Source: an uncultured Gammaproteobacteria bacterium (GTDB taxonomy: Bacteria > Pseudomonadota > Gammaproteobacteria > Pseudomonadales > Pseudohongiellaceae). From it: 37,781 nucleotides of DNA. Each line of letters starts with the position of its first letter. Position 1 is the stretch's first letter. Of the stretch, positions 1-8,547 are shown piece after piece. Location of the stretch: the NCBI GenBank assembly GCA_903862645.1, contig CAIOZF010000132.1, forward strand, positions 1 to 37,781, given 5' to 3'. Both the position numbers and the translations under genes were made by a program. The notes beneath the pieces are model-generated. The model was not told the origin of the DNA and searched no databases. It saw only the letters and a list, made by a program, of their open reading frames with translations.

Positions 1-644
1 CCGGAATCTCGCAACGCAATCAAGTCATCAGCAGGCAGCTTGTTTAACGCAGGCTCATCAATGCGATACAGTCCCTCCAGGTTGAGAGGGCCGGCAGTTG
101 CTTGTACGCTGATTGGCCAAGGTTGCAGCAGCTGGTATTGATGCAGTTGTGTGCAGATTTGCGCGGTTGCCGGTCGAGTTGAAGCAATCTGCGTGAGGAA
201 AGTAATGATCTCAGACACCGCAGGTGTCGGGTTCCCCGCGTCGTCAAAGAATGGCTCACCTTCTTTGGTGTCAACAATCAGACCGCTATCTTCATTTATG
301 CAGAGAATCTGCTGGTTGTCAGCACTGGTCGCCAGCAGGAAAGGATAGCTGCGGTACTGAGCGGGAACATAGCCGGATCGCCAGCGACCATCTGCAGCCA
401 CCAGCAGATTCTTGCTTTGTCCAAGGCCTTGCAAAGCCACCAATGTGAAAGCGTCATCTTGCCGAATGAAGGCGATGGGAAGACTCAGCATCGCTTTTGT
501 CACTTCTGCAACGACCAGTGGGCAAACGGTATCGGCAGCGGTGAAGGAGTAACTTTTATAGCGGAGCCAGCGTTTGTTGGCATGAAGCTCTCGGGACAAT
601 GGGGTTATTACAGGCACAAATTTTCCTCTGGTAATGTTGAGCAT
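1..644 (-). CDS. SapC family protein, C-terminus cut off by the window edge
   Basis: Reading the minus strand from an ATG at 644 gives an open frame of about 214 codons that runs off the left edge, so the stop codon is not seen. The translation begins MLNITRGKFVPVITPLSREL and contains RSYPFLLA, INEDSGLIV and EGLYRIDEPALNKL, the arrangement typical of SapC family proteins (PF07277). That family is named after a Campylobacter S-layer locus, but its role in gammaproteobacteria is unknown. No signal peptide or membrane segment is visible. An in-frame ATG twelve bases upstream (656) is an alternative start, and neither has a strong ribosome binding site. The gene is divergent from the secreted-protein gene at 807. 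The family call is fairly sure; the function is not. Confidence 0.82.
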   Translation of the reverse strand, partial: MLNITRGKFVPVITPLSRELHANKRWLRYKSYSFTAADTVCPLVVAEVTKAMLSLPIAFIRQDDAFTLVALQGLGQSKNLLVAADGRWRSGYVPAQYRSYPFLLATSADNQQILCINEDSGLIVDTKEGEPFFDDAGNPTPAVSEIITFLTQIASTRPATAQICTQLHQYQLLQPWPISVQATAGPLNLEGLYRIDEPALNKLPADDLIALRDS

Positions 645-806
645 ACGACCTAGCATGATCGTGCAGAATGAGCGGCAGACTGTATTCAATCGGTGTCGGA
701 GTGTCCAGCTTGGGCGCTTAAGATGACCGCAAACAATTTTTGAAGCAGCACAGTCAAAGGAGTACCATGGCCCCTGCCGTGATTTATCCTTGACGAGAAC
801 AACTCC

Positions 807-1493
807 ATGACCAGGCAACTGACTTCCGCAATCACACTGATGACACTGCTGTGTACCTGCCCGCTGTTGAGCGCGCAGGACCTCACGCTGTTTGAGTCCG
901 TTGCTCAGGAAGAGCCTGGCAACATCGCTGAGCTGCAGAACAGCGCGCAGAATGCACTGCCTGGGGCGCCGTCGTTTACATTGGTCGGTACCAGCCGCAT
1001 TGGCAGCAAGTATTCCGCCACGCTGGCCGCGAGCAATGGTGCCATCGTGGTTGTGAGTGGTAGCCCCGGCACGGTGCAGGAAATTCCGGATCACCCGGGT
1101 TATCAGCTCGTCGATATTGGTTCCCAGAGGGTGTCGATCGCCGGCCCCAGCGGGGTACCTTGTGTCGCAGCTGCGGACAAAGGTGTGACCTGTGGCGCTA
1201 ATGGCGTCAGCTTACTGGGCCTCGCGACGGCTGCCCCAGTGGCAGTGGTGGCCGCACAGACAGCAACCAGTGTTGACGGAGCAGCAGCCGTGCCCGAAGG
1301 CGATGTCCCTCCCGACAACCCCTTTGCTGCAGCCTTGCGAGCGGCAGCCCAGAATGAGACCAGCGCCCGGACCGACGGGGACGGCTTCAACCGCGCAGAG
1401 CGTTTCCAGCCACGTCGCATAGCGCCGGAAGATGTGCCGCCGGGGATGCGTTTGGTGCGGACTCCGTTTGGCGACCGCCTCGTCGAGCAATGA
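807..1493 (+). CDS. Exported protein of unknown function, first gene before the polysaccharide block
   Basis: 228 residues. The N-terminus has a short basic stretch, a hydrophobic run (residues about 7-20) and a probable signal peptidase site after LLSAQ-type sequence near residue 23, so the protein is probably exported to the periplasm. The middle is rich in Ala, Gly and Val and has two cysteines (in VPCVAA and VTCGAN) that could pair. The C-terminus is charged and ends in a conserved-looking PPGMRLVRTPFGDRLVEQ. I do not recognise a named domain. It stops 13 bases before the probable start of the glycosyltransferase and lies on the same strand, so co-transcription with the polysaccharide genes is likely. 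A link to cell-surface assembly is inference from position only. Confidence 0.72.
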   Translation: MTRQLTSAITLMTLLCTCPLLSAQDLTLFESVAQEEPGNIAELQNSAQNALPGAPSFTLVGTSRIGSKYSATLAASNGAIVVVSGSPGTVQEIPDHPGYQLVDIGSQRVSIAGPSGVPCVAAADKGVTCGANGVSLLGLATAAPVAVVAAQTATSVDGAAAVPEGDVPPDNPFAAALRAAAQNETSARTDGDGFNRAERFQPRRIAPEDVPPGMRLVRTPFGDRLVEQ

Positions 1494-1506
1494 ACTGTCA
1501 ACTATA

Positions 1507-2358
1507 GTGACCAGCCTTCCTCCTTCCCTTTCCGTTTCCATTGTGGTCTACAGAACAGACCTCGCAGTGCTGCTCTCAGCACTGCATTCCCTGCTGGCGG
1601 CCATTCGTCTGGCCAGGGCTGCGGGCGACTTGCAGTCCGTGCAGCTGGATATTATCAACAATGGTGAGCCGGAATCCGGCCTCACGGCACTCATCAGCGG
1701 CCTCGGGCAAGAATTGAAGGAACAGGGTTTGAAGGAGAGTCTGGCGCTGCGGTTGCTGGAGGGGCATGGCAATGTCGGTTATGGGCGCGGACACAACCTT
1801 TCCATCCTTGCAGCGAATACCGATTACCATCTGATACTGAACCCGGATGTCACGTTGTCCCCCCAGTGTTTGCGCGCAGGGTTGAGTTACCTCGTAAAGA
1901 ATGCCGCGGTGGCTGCGCTCAGCCCGGCGGTGCGCGATGGGAAAGGCCACAAGCAGCATGTCTGCAAGCGTTATCCGTCGGTCCTCGATTTTCTGCTGCG
2001 CGGCTTTGCGCCGCAGGGCATCAAACGGGCTTTCAACAAACGCTTGGCGCATTATGAAATGCGCGAGCTTTCCGAGCAGGAGCCCAGTACGGATATCCCT
2101 ATCATCAGCGGTTGCTTCATGTTGTTTCGGACCGCTGTCCTGCGCAGCGTGGGCGGGTTCGATGAACGCTATTTCCTGTACTTCGAGGATTTCGACCTGT
2201 CGCTGCGGGTTCACGAAAAAGGCGCGCTGGTTTACCTGCCGGAGATGCACATCATTCATTTGGGCGGCGACACTGCCCGCAAAGGCTTACACCACATTAC
2301 GATGTTCGTGCGTTCCGGTGTCCGCTTCTACAACACGCACGGTTGGCGTTTCCTATGA
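1507..2358 (+). CDS. Family 2 glycosyltransferase, probable rhamnosyltransferase (WbbL-like)
   Basis: About 283 residues from a GTG at 1507. The frame is open further back (ATG at 1432), but that start overlaps the upstream gene by 62 bases and adds sequence unlike the family. The N-terminus SVSIVVYRTDLAVLLSAL is the nucleotide-sugar-binding strand of GT2 (GT-A fold) enzymes. LILNPDVTL carries the metal/sugar-nucleotide acidic motif near residue 115. GGFDERYFLYFEDFDLSLR holds the catalytic-base region, and HLGGDT lies near the C-terminus. The enzyme should move a sugar from a nucleotide donor to a lipid-linked or polysaccharide acceptor at the cytoplasmic membrane. The dTDP-rhamnose genes directly downstream make rhamnose the likeliest sugar, which is inference. 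The stop overlaps the next start in an ATGA. Confidence 0.88.
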   Translation: MTSLPPSLSVSIVVYRTDLAVLLSALHSLLAAIRLARAAGDLQSVQLDIINNGEPESGLTALISGLGQELKEQGLKESLALRLLEGHGNVGYGRGHNLSILAANTDYHLILNPDVTLSPQCLRAGLSYLVKNAAVAALSPAVRDGKGHKQHVCKRYPSVLDFLLRGFAPQGIKRAFNKRLAHYEMRELSEQEPSTDIPIISGCFMLFRTAVLRSVGGFDERYFLYFEDFDLSLRVHEKGALVYLPEMHIIHLGGDTARKGLHHITMFVRSGVRFYNTHGWRFL

Positions 2359-3326
2359 ACCTTCTCGATTCCCATCACACCGTGCTGGTCACAGGTGCCA
2401 CTGGTTTCATCGGCGTGGCGCTGACCCGACGCCTGCTGGCGCGCGGTTGTCAGGTGCGCACCCTGTCCCGGCGCCCGGCTGAAGCAGGGCCGGATGCGGC
2501 ACAGTGCGAGCATTTTCAGGGCGATCTGCGGGATGCGAACGTGTTGGTGTCAGCCTGCACGGGTGTTGATACCGTCTTCCATCTGGCCGCTTATGCCCAC
2601 GTCAATCAGCATGATCTGGAGGCAATGCGCGCCACCAATGTGGACGGAACGCGAGCGTTGCTGGCGGCGGCAGTGGCAGCGGGTGTTCGACGTATCGTGT
2701 TCTTCAGCAGTAGTCTTGCCGCTGACAAAATTGAATTGACTGCGTATGGCAGCGCCAAGCGGGACGCCGAAGAGTTACTGCTGGCGGCAGCACACGCTGG
2801 ACAGATCGAAGTCTCTTGCCTGCGCTCTGTGAGCGTCTATGGCCTGGGCATGAAGGGAAACCTGTTGACCATGATTCGCTTGATCAGCCGAGGCCTGTTG
2901 CCTCCCTTGCCCACGCCGAGTGCGACTTTGTCATTGGTGGGGCTCGGTGATCTTTGCGAGGCAGCGTTGCTAGCGGCGGTAGCCCCTGCCGCCAACGGCA
3001 GCATCTACACCGTTACGGATGGCCGCACTTACACAGTGAAAGGCATCGAGGTGAGCGTGAGGCGCGCGCTGGACCTTCGCCAGCCGCGCTGGCAAATGCC
3101 TTTGCCGCTGTTGTGGGCGGGGGCTGCCTGCCTGGAAGTGGTGGGCAAGCTGCTCCGGTTGCAAAATGCCCCAGGGCTGCGCTCCTACCGCGTGCTGACC
3201 ACCGACAGCGTTTTCTCCTGCGAGAAAATCCAGAATGAACTGGGCTATAATCCGGCGGCCACTTTCGCCGACGAGCTGCCGGGCATTCTGCAGCAGCTCC
3301 AGCGCAGCAGGCCCGGCCCGGCCTGA
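2355..3326 (+). CDS. NAD-dependent epimerase/dehydratase (extended SDR)
   Basis: 323 residues from the ATG at 2355, which shares ATGA with the stop of the glycosyltransferase, so the two are translationally coupled. The Rossmann motif GATGFIG sits at residues 14-20. The catalytic pair is Tyr131/Lys135 in YGSAK, preceded by FFSSS, which supplies the Ser/Thr of the triad. The family oxidises, epimerises or dehydrates UDP- or dTDP-sugars in the cytoplasm. The overall look (short C-terminal domain, central RSVSVYGLGMKGNL) recalls the NAD-dependent sugar dehydrogenases of O-antigen clusters (WbpV type), but the exact substrate cannot be read from sequence. It is followed by rfbC after 43 bases. 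Confidence 0.87.
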   Translation: MNLLDSHHTVLVTGATGFIGVALTRRLLARGCQVRTLSRRPAEAGPDAAQCEHFQGDLRDANVLVSACTGVDTVFHLAAYAHVNQHDLEAMRATNVDGTRALLAAAVAAGVRRIVFFSSSLAADKIELTAYGSAKRDAEELLLAAAHAGQIEVSCLRSVSVYGLGMKGNLLTMIRLISRGLLPPLPTPSATLSLVGLGDLCEAALLAAVAPAANGSIYTVTDGRTYTVKGIEVSVRRALDLRQPRWQMPLPLLWAGAACLEVVGKLLRLQNAPGLRSYRVLTTDSVFSCEKIQNELGYNPAATFADELPGILQQLQRSRPGPA

Positions 3327-3369
3327 CCTTATTGAACCCGACTAAACCTGAGAAGCAGAAGGCCTCCGT

Positions 3370-3924
3370 TTGAACATCATTCCGACCCGCATCCCCGACG
3401 TGCTTATCCTCGAACCCCGTCTGCACGGCGATCATCGTGGTTTCTTCATGGAAACTTGGCGCGCTTCCACTTTCGAGAGCATCGCGCCGGGTATTGCGTT
3501 CGTGCAGGATAACCACAGCAAGTCCGGTCGCGGCATCCTGCGAGGCCTGCACTATCAGCTGCAACAACCTCAGGGCAAGCTGGTGCGGGTGATCGCAGGT
3601 GAGATCTACGATGTCGCGGTCGACATGCGCCGCGATTCTCCTACCTTCGGGCAGTGGGTTGGGGAGTTTCTTTCTGCTGACAATCACCGCCAGCTGTGGG
3701 TACCGCCCGGCTTCGCGCACGGGTTCATCGTGACCAGTGAGAGCGCCGAGATGGTGTACAAGTGCAGCGATTACTATGCCCCGGCCGACGAACATTCGCT
3801 GCTGTGGAATGATCCGGCACTGGCCATTGACTGGCCACTGGAAAGGATCGGGGTGCCTGAGCCCGTGCTTTCAGACAAGGATCGCAACGGCCGACTCTTT
3901 GCTGAAGCACCAACCTATGAATAG
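3370..3924 (+). CDS. rfbC: dTDP-4-dehydrorhamnose 3,5-epimerase
   Basis: 184 residues, the normal length for RmlC/RfbC. It converts dTDP-4-keto-6-deoxy-D-glucose to the L-lyxo isomer, the third step to dTDP-L-rhamnose. The family signature is clear: DHRGFFMETW, then GILRGLHYQ with the catalytic His61, Lys70, Tyr130 in MVYKCSDYY, and the cupin strand VPPGFAHGF at residues 111-119. The start is TTG at 3370, supported by an AAGG seven bases upstream; no ATG fits the conserved N-terminus NIIPTRIPDV. The gene ends with TAG, which shows that amber works as a stop here. It lies between the epimerase and rfbD. Confidence 0.95.
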   Translation: MNIIPTRIPDVLILEPRLHGDHRGFFMETWRASTFESIAPGIAFVQDNHSKSGRGILRGLHYQLQQPQGKLVRVIAGEIYDVAVDMRRDSPTFGQWVGEFLSADNHRQLWVPPGFAHGFIVTSESAEMVYKCSDYYAPADEHSLLWNDPALAIDWPLERIGVPEPVLSDKDRNGRLFAEAPTYE

Positions 3925-3973
3925 TCCTCGCCGACAGCGGCGCCTACCCTGACCGGGAAACCCGAGCGAATCG

Positions 3974-4852
3974 ATGCAAAAGAGAATTGTCATTACCGGA
4001 GCCAACGGTCAGCTTGGCCAGACACTGGTGCGGGGTGAGTTGGCGGAGTCCAATATCCTGTTTCCACTCGGGCGGACTGAACTGGACATCACGGATCAGC
4101 CTAGCGTGGCCGCTACACTTGAGTCCCTCAGGCCTGAGATCGTCATTAACAGCTCCGCCTACACCGCAGTGGATGCTGCGGAGAGCAACGCGGCTGCCGC
4201 TTACTCGATCAATGAGCAGGGGGTCAGGAACCTGGCCCTGTGGTGCCAGCGCAGTGGTGCCCATCTGATCCACATCTCTACTGACTTTGTCTTCAGTGGC
4301 GAAAAGAACCAGCCCTACCGGGTCGATGATCCGGTGGGACCCTTGAGTGTCTACGGTCAAAGCAAGCTGGCCGGTGAGCGGGTACTTGCAAGCCTGTTAC
4401 CGAAGCAGTCTTCGATCGTCCGCACAGCCTGGCTTTACTCTCCCTACAACACGAATTTCATGTTGACCATGCTGCGTCTGATGCGTGAGCGCGAGTCATT
4501 GAACGTCGTAGATGATCAGCTTGGTACCCCCTGTTCTACTGCCACTCTGGCGCAGTGTCTGCACGCTTTGGTGCAAAGCGAACTGCCCGGCGGCATTTAC
4601 CACTGGGCCGATGCCGGGGTGGCCAGCTGGTATGACTTCGCCGTCGCAATTCAAGAAGAGGCGTTGGCGTTGTCGCTTCTGGATCGCGCCATTCCCGTAA
4701 ACCCGATTCCCACGATGCAATATCCGACGCCTGCGCGGCGACCCGTCTACAGCGTGCTGGACAAGTCGCGGGCGTTGATGGAGCTGGGTTGCCCGCAGCT
4801 GCATTGGCGTGCGGCACTGCGGGATGTGCTGAAGAGATTGAGCGAGCGCTGA
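3974..4852 (+). CDS. rfbD: dTDP-4-dehydrorhamnose reductase
   Basis: 292 residues, standard for RmlD/RfbD. It reduces dTDP-4-keto-L-rhamnose with NAD(P)H to dTDP-L-rhamnose, the last step. The cofactor motif GANGQLG is at residues 9-15. The catalytic residues are visible as STD (Thr103) and Tyr127/Lys131 in YGQSK. NSSAYTAVDAAE and GIYHWADAG are also typical of the family. The start ATG is 49 bases after rfbC, and the stop TGA directly abuts the region where rfbB begins, so this is part of one operon. Confidence 0.95.
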   Translation: MQKRIVITGANGQLGQTLVRGELAESNILFPLGRTELDITDQPSVAATLESLRPEIVINSSAYTAVDAAESNAAAAYSINEQGVRNLALWCQRSGAHLIHISTDFVFSGEKNQPYRVDDPVGPLSVYGQSKLAGERVLASLLPKQSSIVRTAWLYSPYNTNFMLTMLRLMRERESLNVVDDQLGTPCSTATLAQCLHALVQSELPGGIYHWADAGVASWYDFAVAIQEEALALSLLDRAIPVNPIPTMQYPTPARRPVYSVLDKSRALMELGCPQLHWRAALRDVLKRLSER

Positions 4853-4900
4853 ATGGCCCACCCAGTCCGCAACAATGTTCGACTATTGAGAATGGAAACA

Positions 4901-5983
4901 ATGCGAAACGTACTGGTCACAGGCGCGGCTGGCTTCATCGGCGCCAATTTCACGCACTACTGGCTGCAGCGCTACCCGCAGGACCGCCTGATTGCCTTGG
5001 ATGCCCTCACCTACGCGGGCAACACCTGGAATCTGCACGGCGTATGGGATAACCCGCGCTTCACTTTCGTGCAGGGCGACATCTGCGACCAGGCCCTAGC
5101 GGAACAGTTGCTCACGCAGCACGATATCAACACGATCATCCACTTTGCCGCCGAGAGCCACGTCGATCGCTCCATCACCGGCCCGGATGCGTTCATCAAC
5201 ACCAACATCGTCGGCACCCACAGCCTGCTGAAGGCGGCCAAGAAGTGCTGGCTGGATCAGCCCGAGAAGAAGCCCCACCACTTTCACCATGTCTCCACCG
5301 ACGAAGTGTATGGCACGCTCGGCCCCAAGGACCCAGCGTTCACGGAGACCACGCCCTACGCGCCGAACTCTCCCTACGCAGCGAGCAAAGCCGCGTCCGA
5401 CCATCTGGTGCGCGCGTATCACCATACTTTCGGTCTGCGGGTGACCACCAGTAATTGCTCCAACAACTATGGCCCGTGCCACTTCCCGGAAAAGCTCATT
5501 CCCCTGTGTCTGCTCAACATCCTGCATGGCAAGGCTCTACCGATTTATGGTGATGGACAGCAGATCCGCGATTGGCTGTACGTAGATGACCATGCCCGAG
5601 GCATCGATCTGGTGGTCAGTAAGGGTCGCCCCGGCGAGACGTACAACATCGGCGGCAACAACGAGTGGGCCAACATCGACACCGTGAAACTGCTGTGTCA
5701 GCTGGTGGATGAGTTGTTTGCCGCCGATGCATCATTGCGCGCGCGCTTCCCGGCCTGTCCGGCGGCCAGTGGCAAACCCGGCGCCAGCCTGATCACTTTC
5801 GTGACCGATAGGCCCGGCCACGACACCCGCTATGCCATCAATGCTGGCAAGATCATGAGTGAGCTGGGCTACAAGCCGCTGGCAGGATTCGATCAAGGAC
5901 TGCGCAAGACTGTGCAGTGGTATCTGGACAACGAGGGGTGGTGGCAGAAGATTCTGGATGGCAGCTACCGCCAAGGCTTTTAA
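4901..5983 (+). CDS. rfbB: dTDP-glucose 4,6-dehydratase
   Basis: 360 residues from the ATG at 4901 (MRNVLVTGAAGFIG), which matches the usual family start and length. In-frame ATGs at 4892 and at 4853, the latter directly after the rfbD stop, would add 3 or 16 atypical residues. It dehydrates dTDP-D-glucose to the 4-keto-6-deoxy sugar using bound NAD. The motif GAAGFIG is at residues 8-14. The catalytic set is Thr133-Asp134-Glu135 in STDEVYG and Tyr159/Lys163 in YAASK. SNNYGP and RDWLYVDDH are family hallmarks. It is the last gene of the polysaccharide block. The thymidylyltransferase rfbA, usually adjacent, is missing here. The convergent Calx-beta gene ends 33 bases downstream. Confidence 0.95.
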   Translation: MRNVLVTGAAGFIGANFTHYWLQRYPQDRLIALDALTYAGNTWNLHGVWDNPRFTFVQGDICDQALAEQLLTQHDINTIIHFAAESHVDRSITGPDAFINTNIVGTHSLLKAAKKCWLDQPEKKPHHFHHVSTDEVYGTLGPKDPAFTETTPYAPNSPYAASKAASDHLVRAYHHTFGLRVTTSNCSNNYGPCHFPEKLIPLCLLNILHGKALPIYGDGQQIRDWLYVDDHARGIDLVVSKGRPGETYNIGGNNEWANIDTVKLLCQLVDELFAADASLRARFPACPAASGKPGASLITFVTDRPGHDTRYAINAGKIMSELGYKPLAGFDQGLRKTVQWYLDNEGWWQKILDGSYRQGF

Positions 5984-6016
5984 CCCGACGCCGGCCCTGT
6001 GGGAGTGGCGATAAAT

Positions 6017-7699
6017 TCACTTCGGCGCAATATAAAAGAAGTCCTGCTCATCGCCATTGGAGTACACCATCCGGAAGTCGCCGCTGCCGTCTCCGTTCAG
6101 ATCACTCACACCGAATAAACCCGTTTTCAGCGTCGATCCGGCATAAGTCGCCGGGTTGACACGTCTCACGATCATATCCGCATACACATAAAGCTGGCGG
6201 CCATAGAATGTAAACGAGGTTACCCCGAACTCCTCAAGCCGGACTTTGGTTACGCCCGTCATTGCCAGCAACGCTGCGGTCAACTCCTCCGTAATTATTG
6301 GTGCCGAGGTCAACAGCTGCTGCCGTAGTTGATTTTCGCTGCTGTACACCAATCGCAGATAGACCTCATTGGGTAGCCTGGTGTTGGGATGCGCGTGCAT
6401 GTGAACGCCGACTTTAGAACCCGGCGTTGCCAGCGTCGACACGATCAGCGGGCGCAGGTTGAAGCGATCATAAAAGCTATTATTGATGACGAGCTTGCCA
6501 GTGCTGTCGACATCCAATTGCGGCGGACCCTGATTGCGTTGCACTGTGATATTGCCCTGGTCTGTCACGGTCAGTTTCGGCAGCTTCATTGCGGTCAGTT
6601 GTGTCTGCAGGACATCGACCGCCGCCAGCGCTGGCTGAAATACGACCTGCAGGCCCTCGTCTGTGATAATGCGACCGCTGCTGTCCTGATTCACGTAGAT
6701 CGCAGGTTTGGTGGAAGCGCTGACCTTCAAACCGCTGTAGGGATGGAGATGATAGGTCGCATCGCCAACTGCAATCGACACCATGCCCGTTGCGCTCTGC
6801 AACGCCGAGAGCGCGGTGATACTCAGTTCCGGGACACGGTTCACTGCCTGCAGCAGCGAACTTTTGGAGTTGAATGGCGAAGGCTGTGAGAGGTTGATGA
6901 GGGCGGGCTGGGTCACACCCGTGAGTGTCGGCGTGATCTTGGTCAAACCCGCTGTGAAGTCCGCGTCGTCGTTGATGATGGTCAGCGTGGCGGAGAGACG
7001 CTCACCCACAAGCGCCCCTCCACCGGGAGTGCTCAGGGTGAGACCAACGGTTCTGTCGAGCTCGCCGAGTGTGTTATTGACGATCGTTACTGCAAATGTC
7101 TGCGAAGTAACGCCCTCGGCGAAGGTCAGCGTGCCGGTCTTGGCCAGGTAGTAATCGGGTGCTGTTGCAGTCTTGCTGGTGGTCGCATAGTTGATCGTCG
7201 CGGTGCCATTGCTGCCGCCGCTGCGCTGCACGGTGATGGTCGCGGTGCCCCCGTCTTCATTCGCCTGATAGTCGGTCGCTGAGAATTGCAAGGTGCCCTG
7301 CTCGAAGTCGGCGATGGTGAGTGTAGTCTGAGCGCTGGCGCCGATGGTATCGCCGGTCACTTCGGAAAGGGTCAGTTTCAACGTCTCGCTCGCCTCGCTG
7401 ATCCTGTCGTCCAGAAGTGTCAGGCTGATGGTCTTGTCGGTGGCATCGCCGGCGGCCCACGCCAAGGTAGTGGTCAAGGCTGTGTAGTCTGCCCCTGCGC
7501 TTGCGGTAATGTCAGCAGACTTGACGACCACGGACGCGGCTGCCGTCACCGCCCCCGTTCGCTTGACGGTGATTGTCATCGGCGAGGTCGCTTCGACACC
7601 ACTGAAAGTAGTGGAGGTGAACTCAAGCACGCCCGCCTGAACGCTCAGACAGACACTCAGAAGGAGAAAGAAGCATATCTGGCGAAGCAAATGCAGCAT
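6017..7699 (-). CDS. Exported Calx-beta repeat protein with an unassigned C-terminal half
   Basis: 560 residues from the ATG at 7699 (MLHLLRQICFFLLL), which gives a clean signal peptide ending at SVQA; a TTG at 7747 in the same frame would only add 16 residues before it. Two Calx-beta domains follow. The first is at about residues 22-115, with FSGVEATSPMTITVKRTG, AGADYT and ISEASETLKLTL. The second is at about residues 133-240, with YQANEDGGTATITVQRSGG. These are calcium-binding beta-sandwiches common in adhesins and exported enzymes. The remaining 300 residues match nothing I know. They contain a peptide-like YHLHPYSGLKV stretch and end in DLNGDGSGDFRMVYSNGD, an acidic calcium-loop-like (FG-GAP/dockerin-type) repeat. 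No sortase or autotransporter anchor is visible. It is divergent from the gene at 7881. Confidence 0.82.
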   Translation of the reverse strand: MLHLLRQICFFLLLSVCLSVQAGVLEFTSTTFSGVEATSPMTITVKRTGAVTAAASVVVKSADITASAGADYTALTTTLAWAAGDATDKTISLTLLDDRISEASETLKLTLSEVTGDTIGASAQTTLTIADFEQGTLQFSATDYQANEDGGTATITVQRSGGSNGTATINYATTSKTATAPDYYLAKTGTLTFAEGVTSQTFAVTIVNNTLGELDRTVGLTLSTPGGGALVGERLSATLTIINDDADFTAGLTKITPTLTGVTQPALINLSQPSPFNSKSSLLQAVNRVPELSITALSALQSATGMVSIAVGDATYHLHPYSGLKVSASTKPAIYVNQDSSGRIITDEGLQVVFQPALAAVDVLQTQLTAMKLPKLTVTDQGNITVQRNQGPPQLDVDSTGKLVINNSFYDRFNLRPLIVSTLATPGSKVGVHMHAHPNTRLPNEVYLRLVYSSENQLRQQLLTSAPIITEELTAALLAMTGVTKVRLEEFGVTSFTFYGRQLYVYADMIVRRVNPATYAGSTLKTGLFGVSDLNGDGSGDFRMVYSNGDEQDFFYIAPK

Positions 7700-7880
7700 G
7701 TTGGTAAGGTAAAGCCTTAAGTGAGAGAGACGCCCTGTCAGCGGCAAAGGGCCGGAATACTTGAGCCGCGGCCAGACGCAACTTTTATCTTATCACTCTT
7801 TTGCCCGCACGACTGGCGAAATTTTGTGACATACTTGCCCGCACTCTTCGCCGTGGGCCGTTGTCCCAGAAATAAAAATT

Positions 7881-8528
7881 ATGCGCGCCATCTCGCTTCA
7901 TCTGCCGCTTTGCAGGCTCAGCGTTGCCATGCTGCTGATGCTTGTCGTCAATTTGAATGCTGCCGCCAGCACCCTGCTGCAGATGAGTTTCGGAGAGCTG
8001 GTCGGGGGTGCGGAATTGATCTTCGAGGGGCGCGTTGTTGCTGTGGAGCCTCGCCAGCAACCCGGAGAAATGATCAAGACCTGGGTGACGTTTGCCGTTA
8101 TCGATGTGGTCAAAGGTAACTTCGCAAAAGACGAGATTGAATTGAGTTTCCTGGGGGGGCGTTTGGGTGGTCGAAAGCTGGAAGTTACCGACATGGCCAT
8201 TCCCGAGATCGGAGAAACGGGTTTCTATTTTGTGGAGACCTTGCTTGAGGCTCAAGTCAATCCGCTCCTGGGCTGGGATCAGGGGCGGTATCTGATAGAG
8301 ACGCAGCCGGATGGCGACACGGTGGTGACAACCGCCGATCATGATCCTGTTCTCGCCCTGGACGTTGAAGCCCCCGCTGCTGCGAACGGCCAACCGATGA
8401 ATATCCTTGAGACTGGCAGAGCCGACGGCGTGCTAGTGCAGTCCTTTGGTACGGCCAGTTTTCTGAGCCAGCCAATGAGTGTCGAGGACTTCAAGACCTC
8501 TATTCTTTCAGTGCTGGCACGTCCATAG
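7881..8528 (+). CDS. Small exported protein paired with a matrixin protease, function unknown
   Basis: 215 residues. The N-terminus MRAISLHLPLCRLSVAMLLMLVVNLNAAAS is a typical signal peptide with cleavage near residue 30. The mature part begins TLLQMSFGELVGGAELIFEG, followed by beta-rich sequence with KTWVTFAVIDVVKG and GFYFVETLLEA. This pattern is seen in uncharacterised exported proteins of marine and soil gammaproteobacteria. There are no cysteines in the mature part and no catalytic motif. The stop is TAG at 8526-8528, and the protease start follows 19 bases later on the same strand. The pair is therefore probably co-transcribed, and a role as partner, inhibitor or substrate of the protease is possible. 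That is inference from position only. Confidence 0.72.
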   Translation: MRAISLHLPLCRLSVAMLLMLVVNLNAAASTLLQMSFGELVGGAELIFEGRVVAVEPRQQPGEMIKTWVTFAVIDVVKGNFAKDEIELSFLGGRLGGRKLEVTDMAIPEIGETGFYFVETLLEAQVNPLLGWDQGRYLIETQPDGDTVVTTADHDPVLALDVEAPAAANGQPMNILETGRADGVLVQSFGTASFLSQPMSVEDFKTSILSVLARP

Positions 8529-8547
8529 CGGGGAGATCGAGCGAGAC

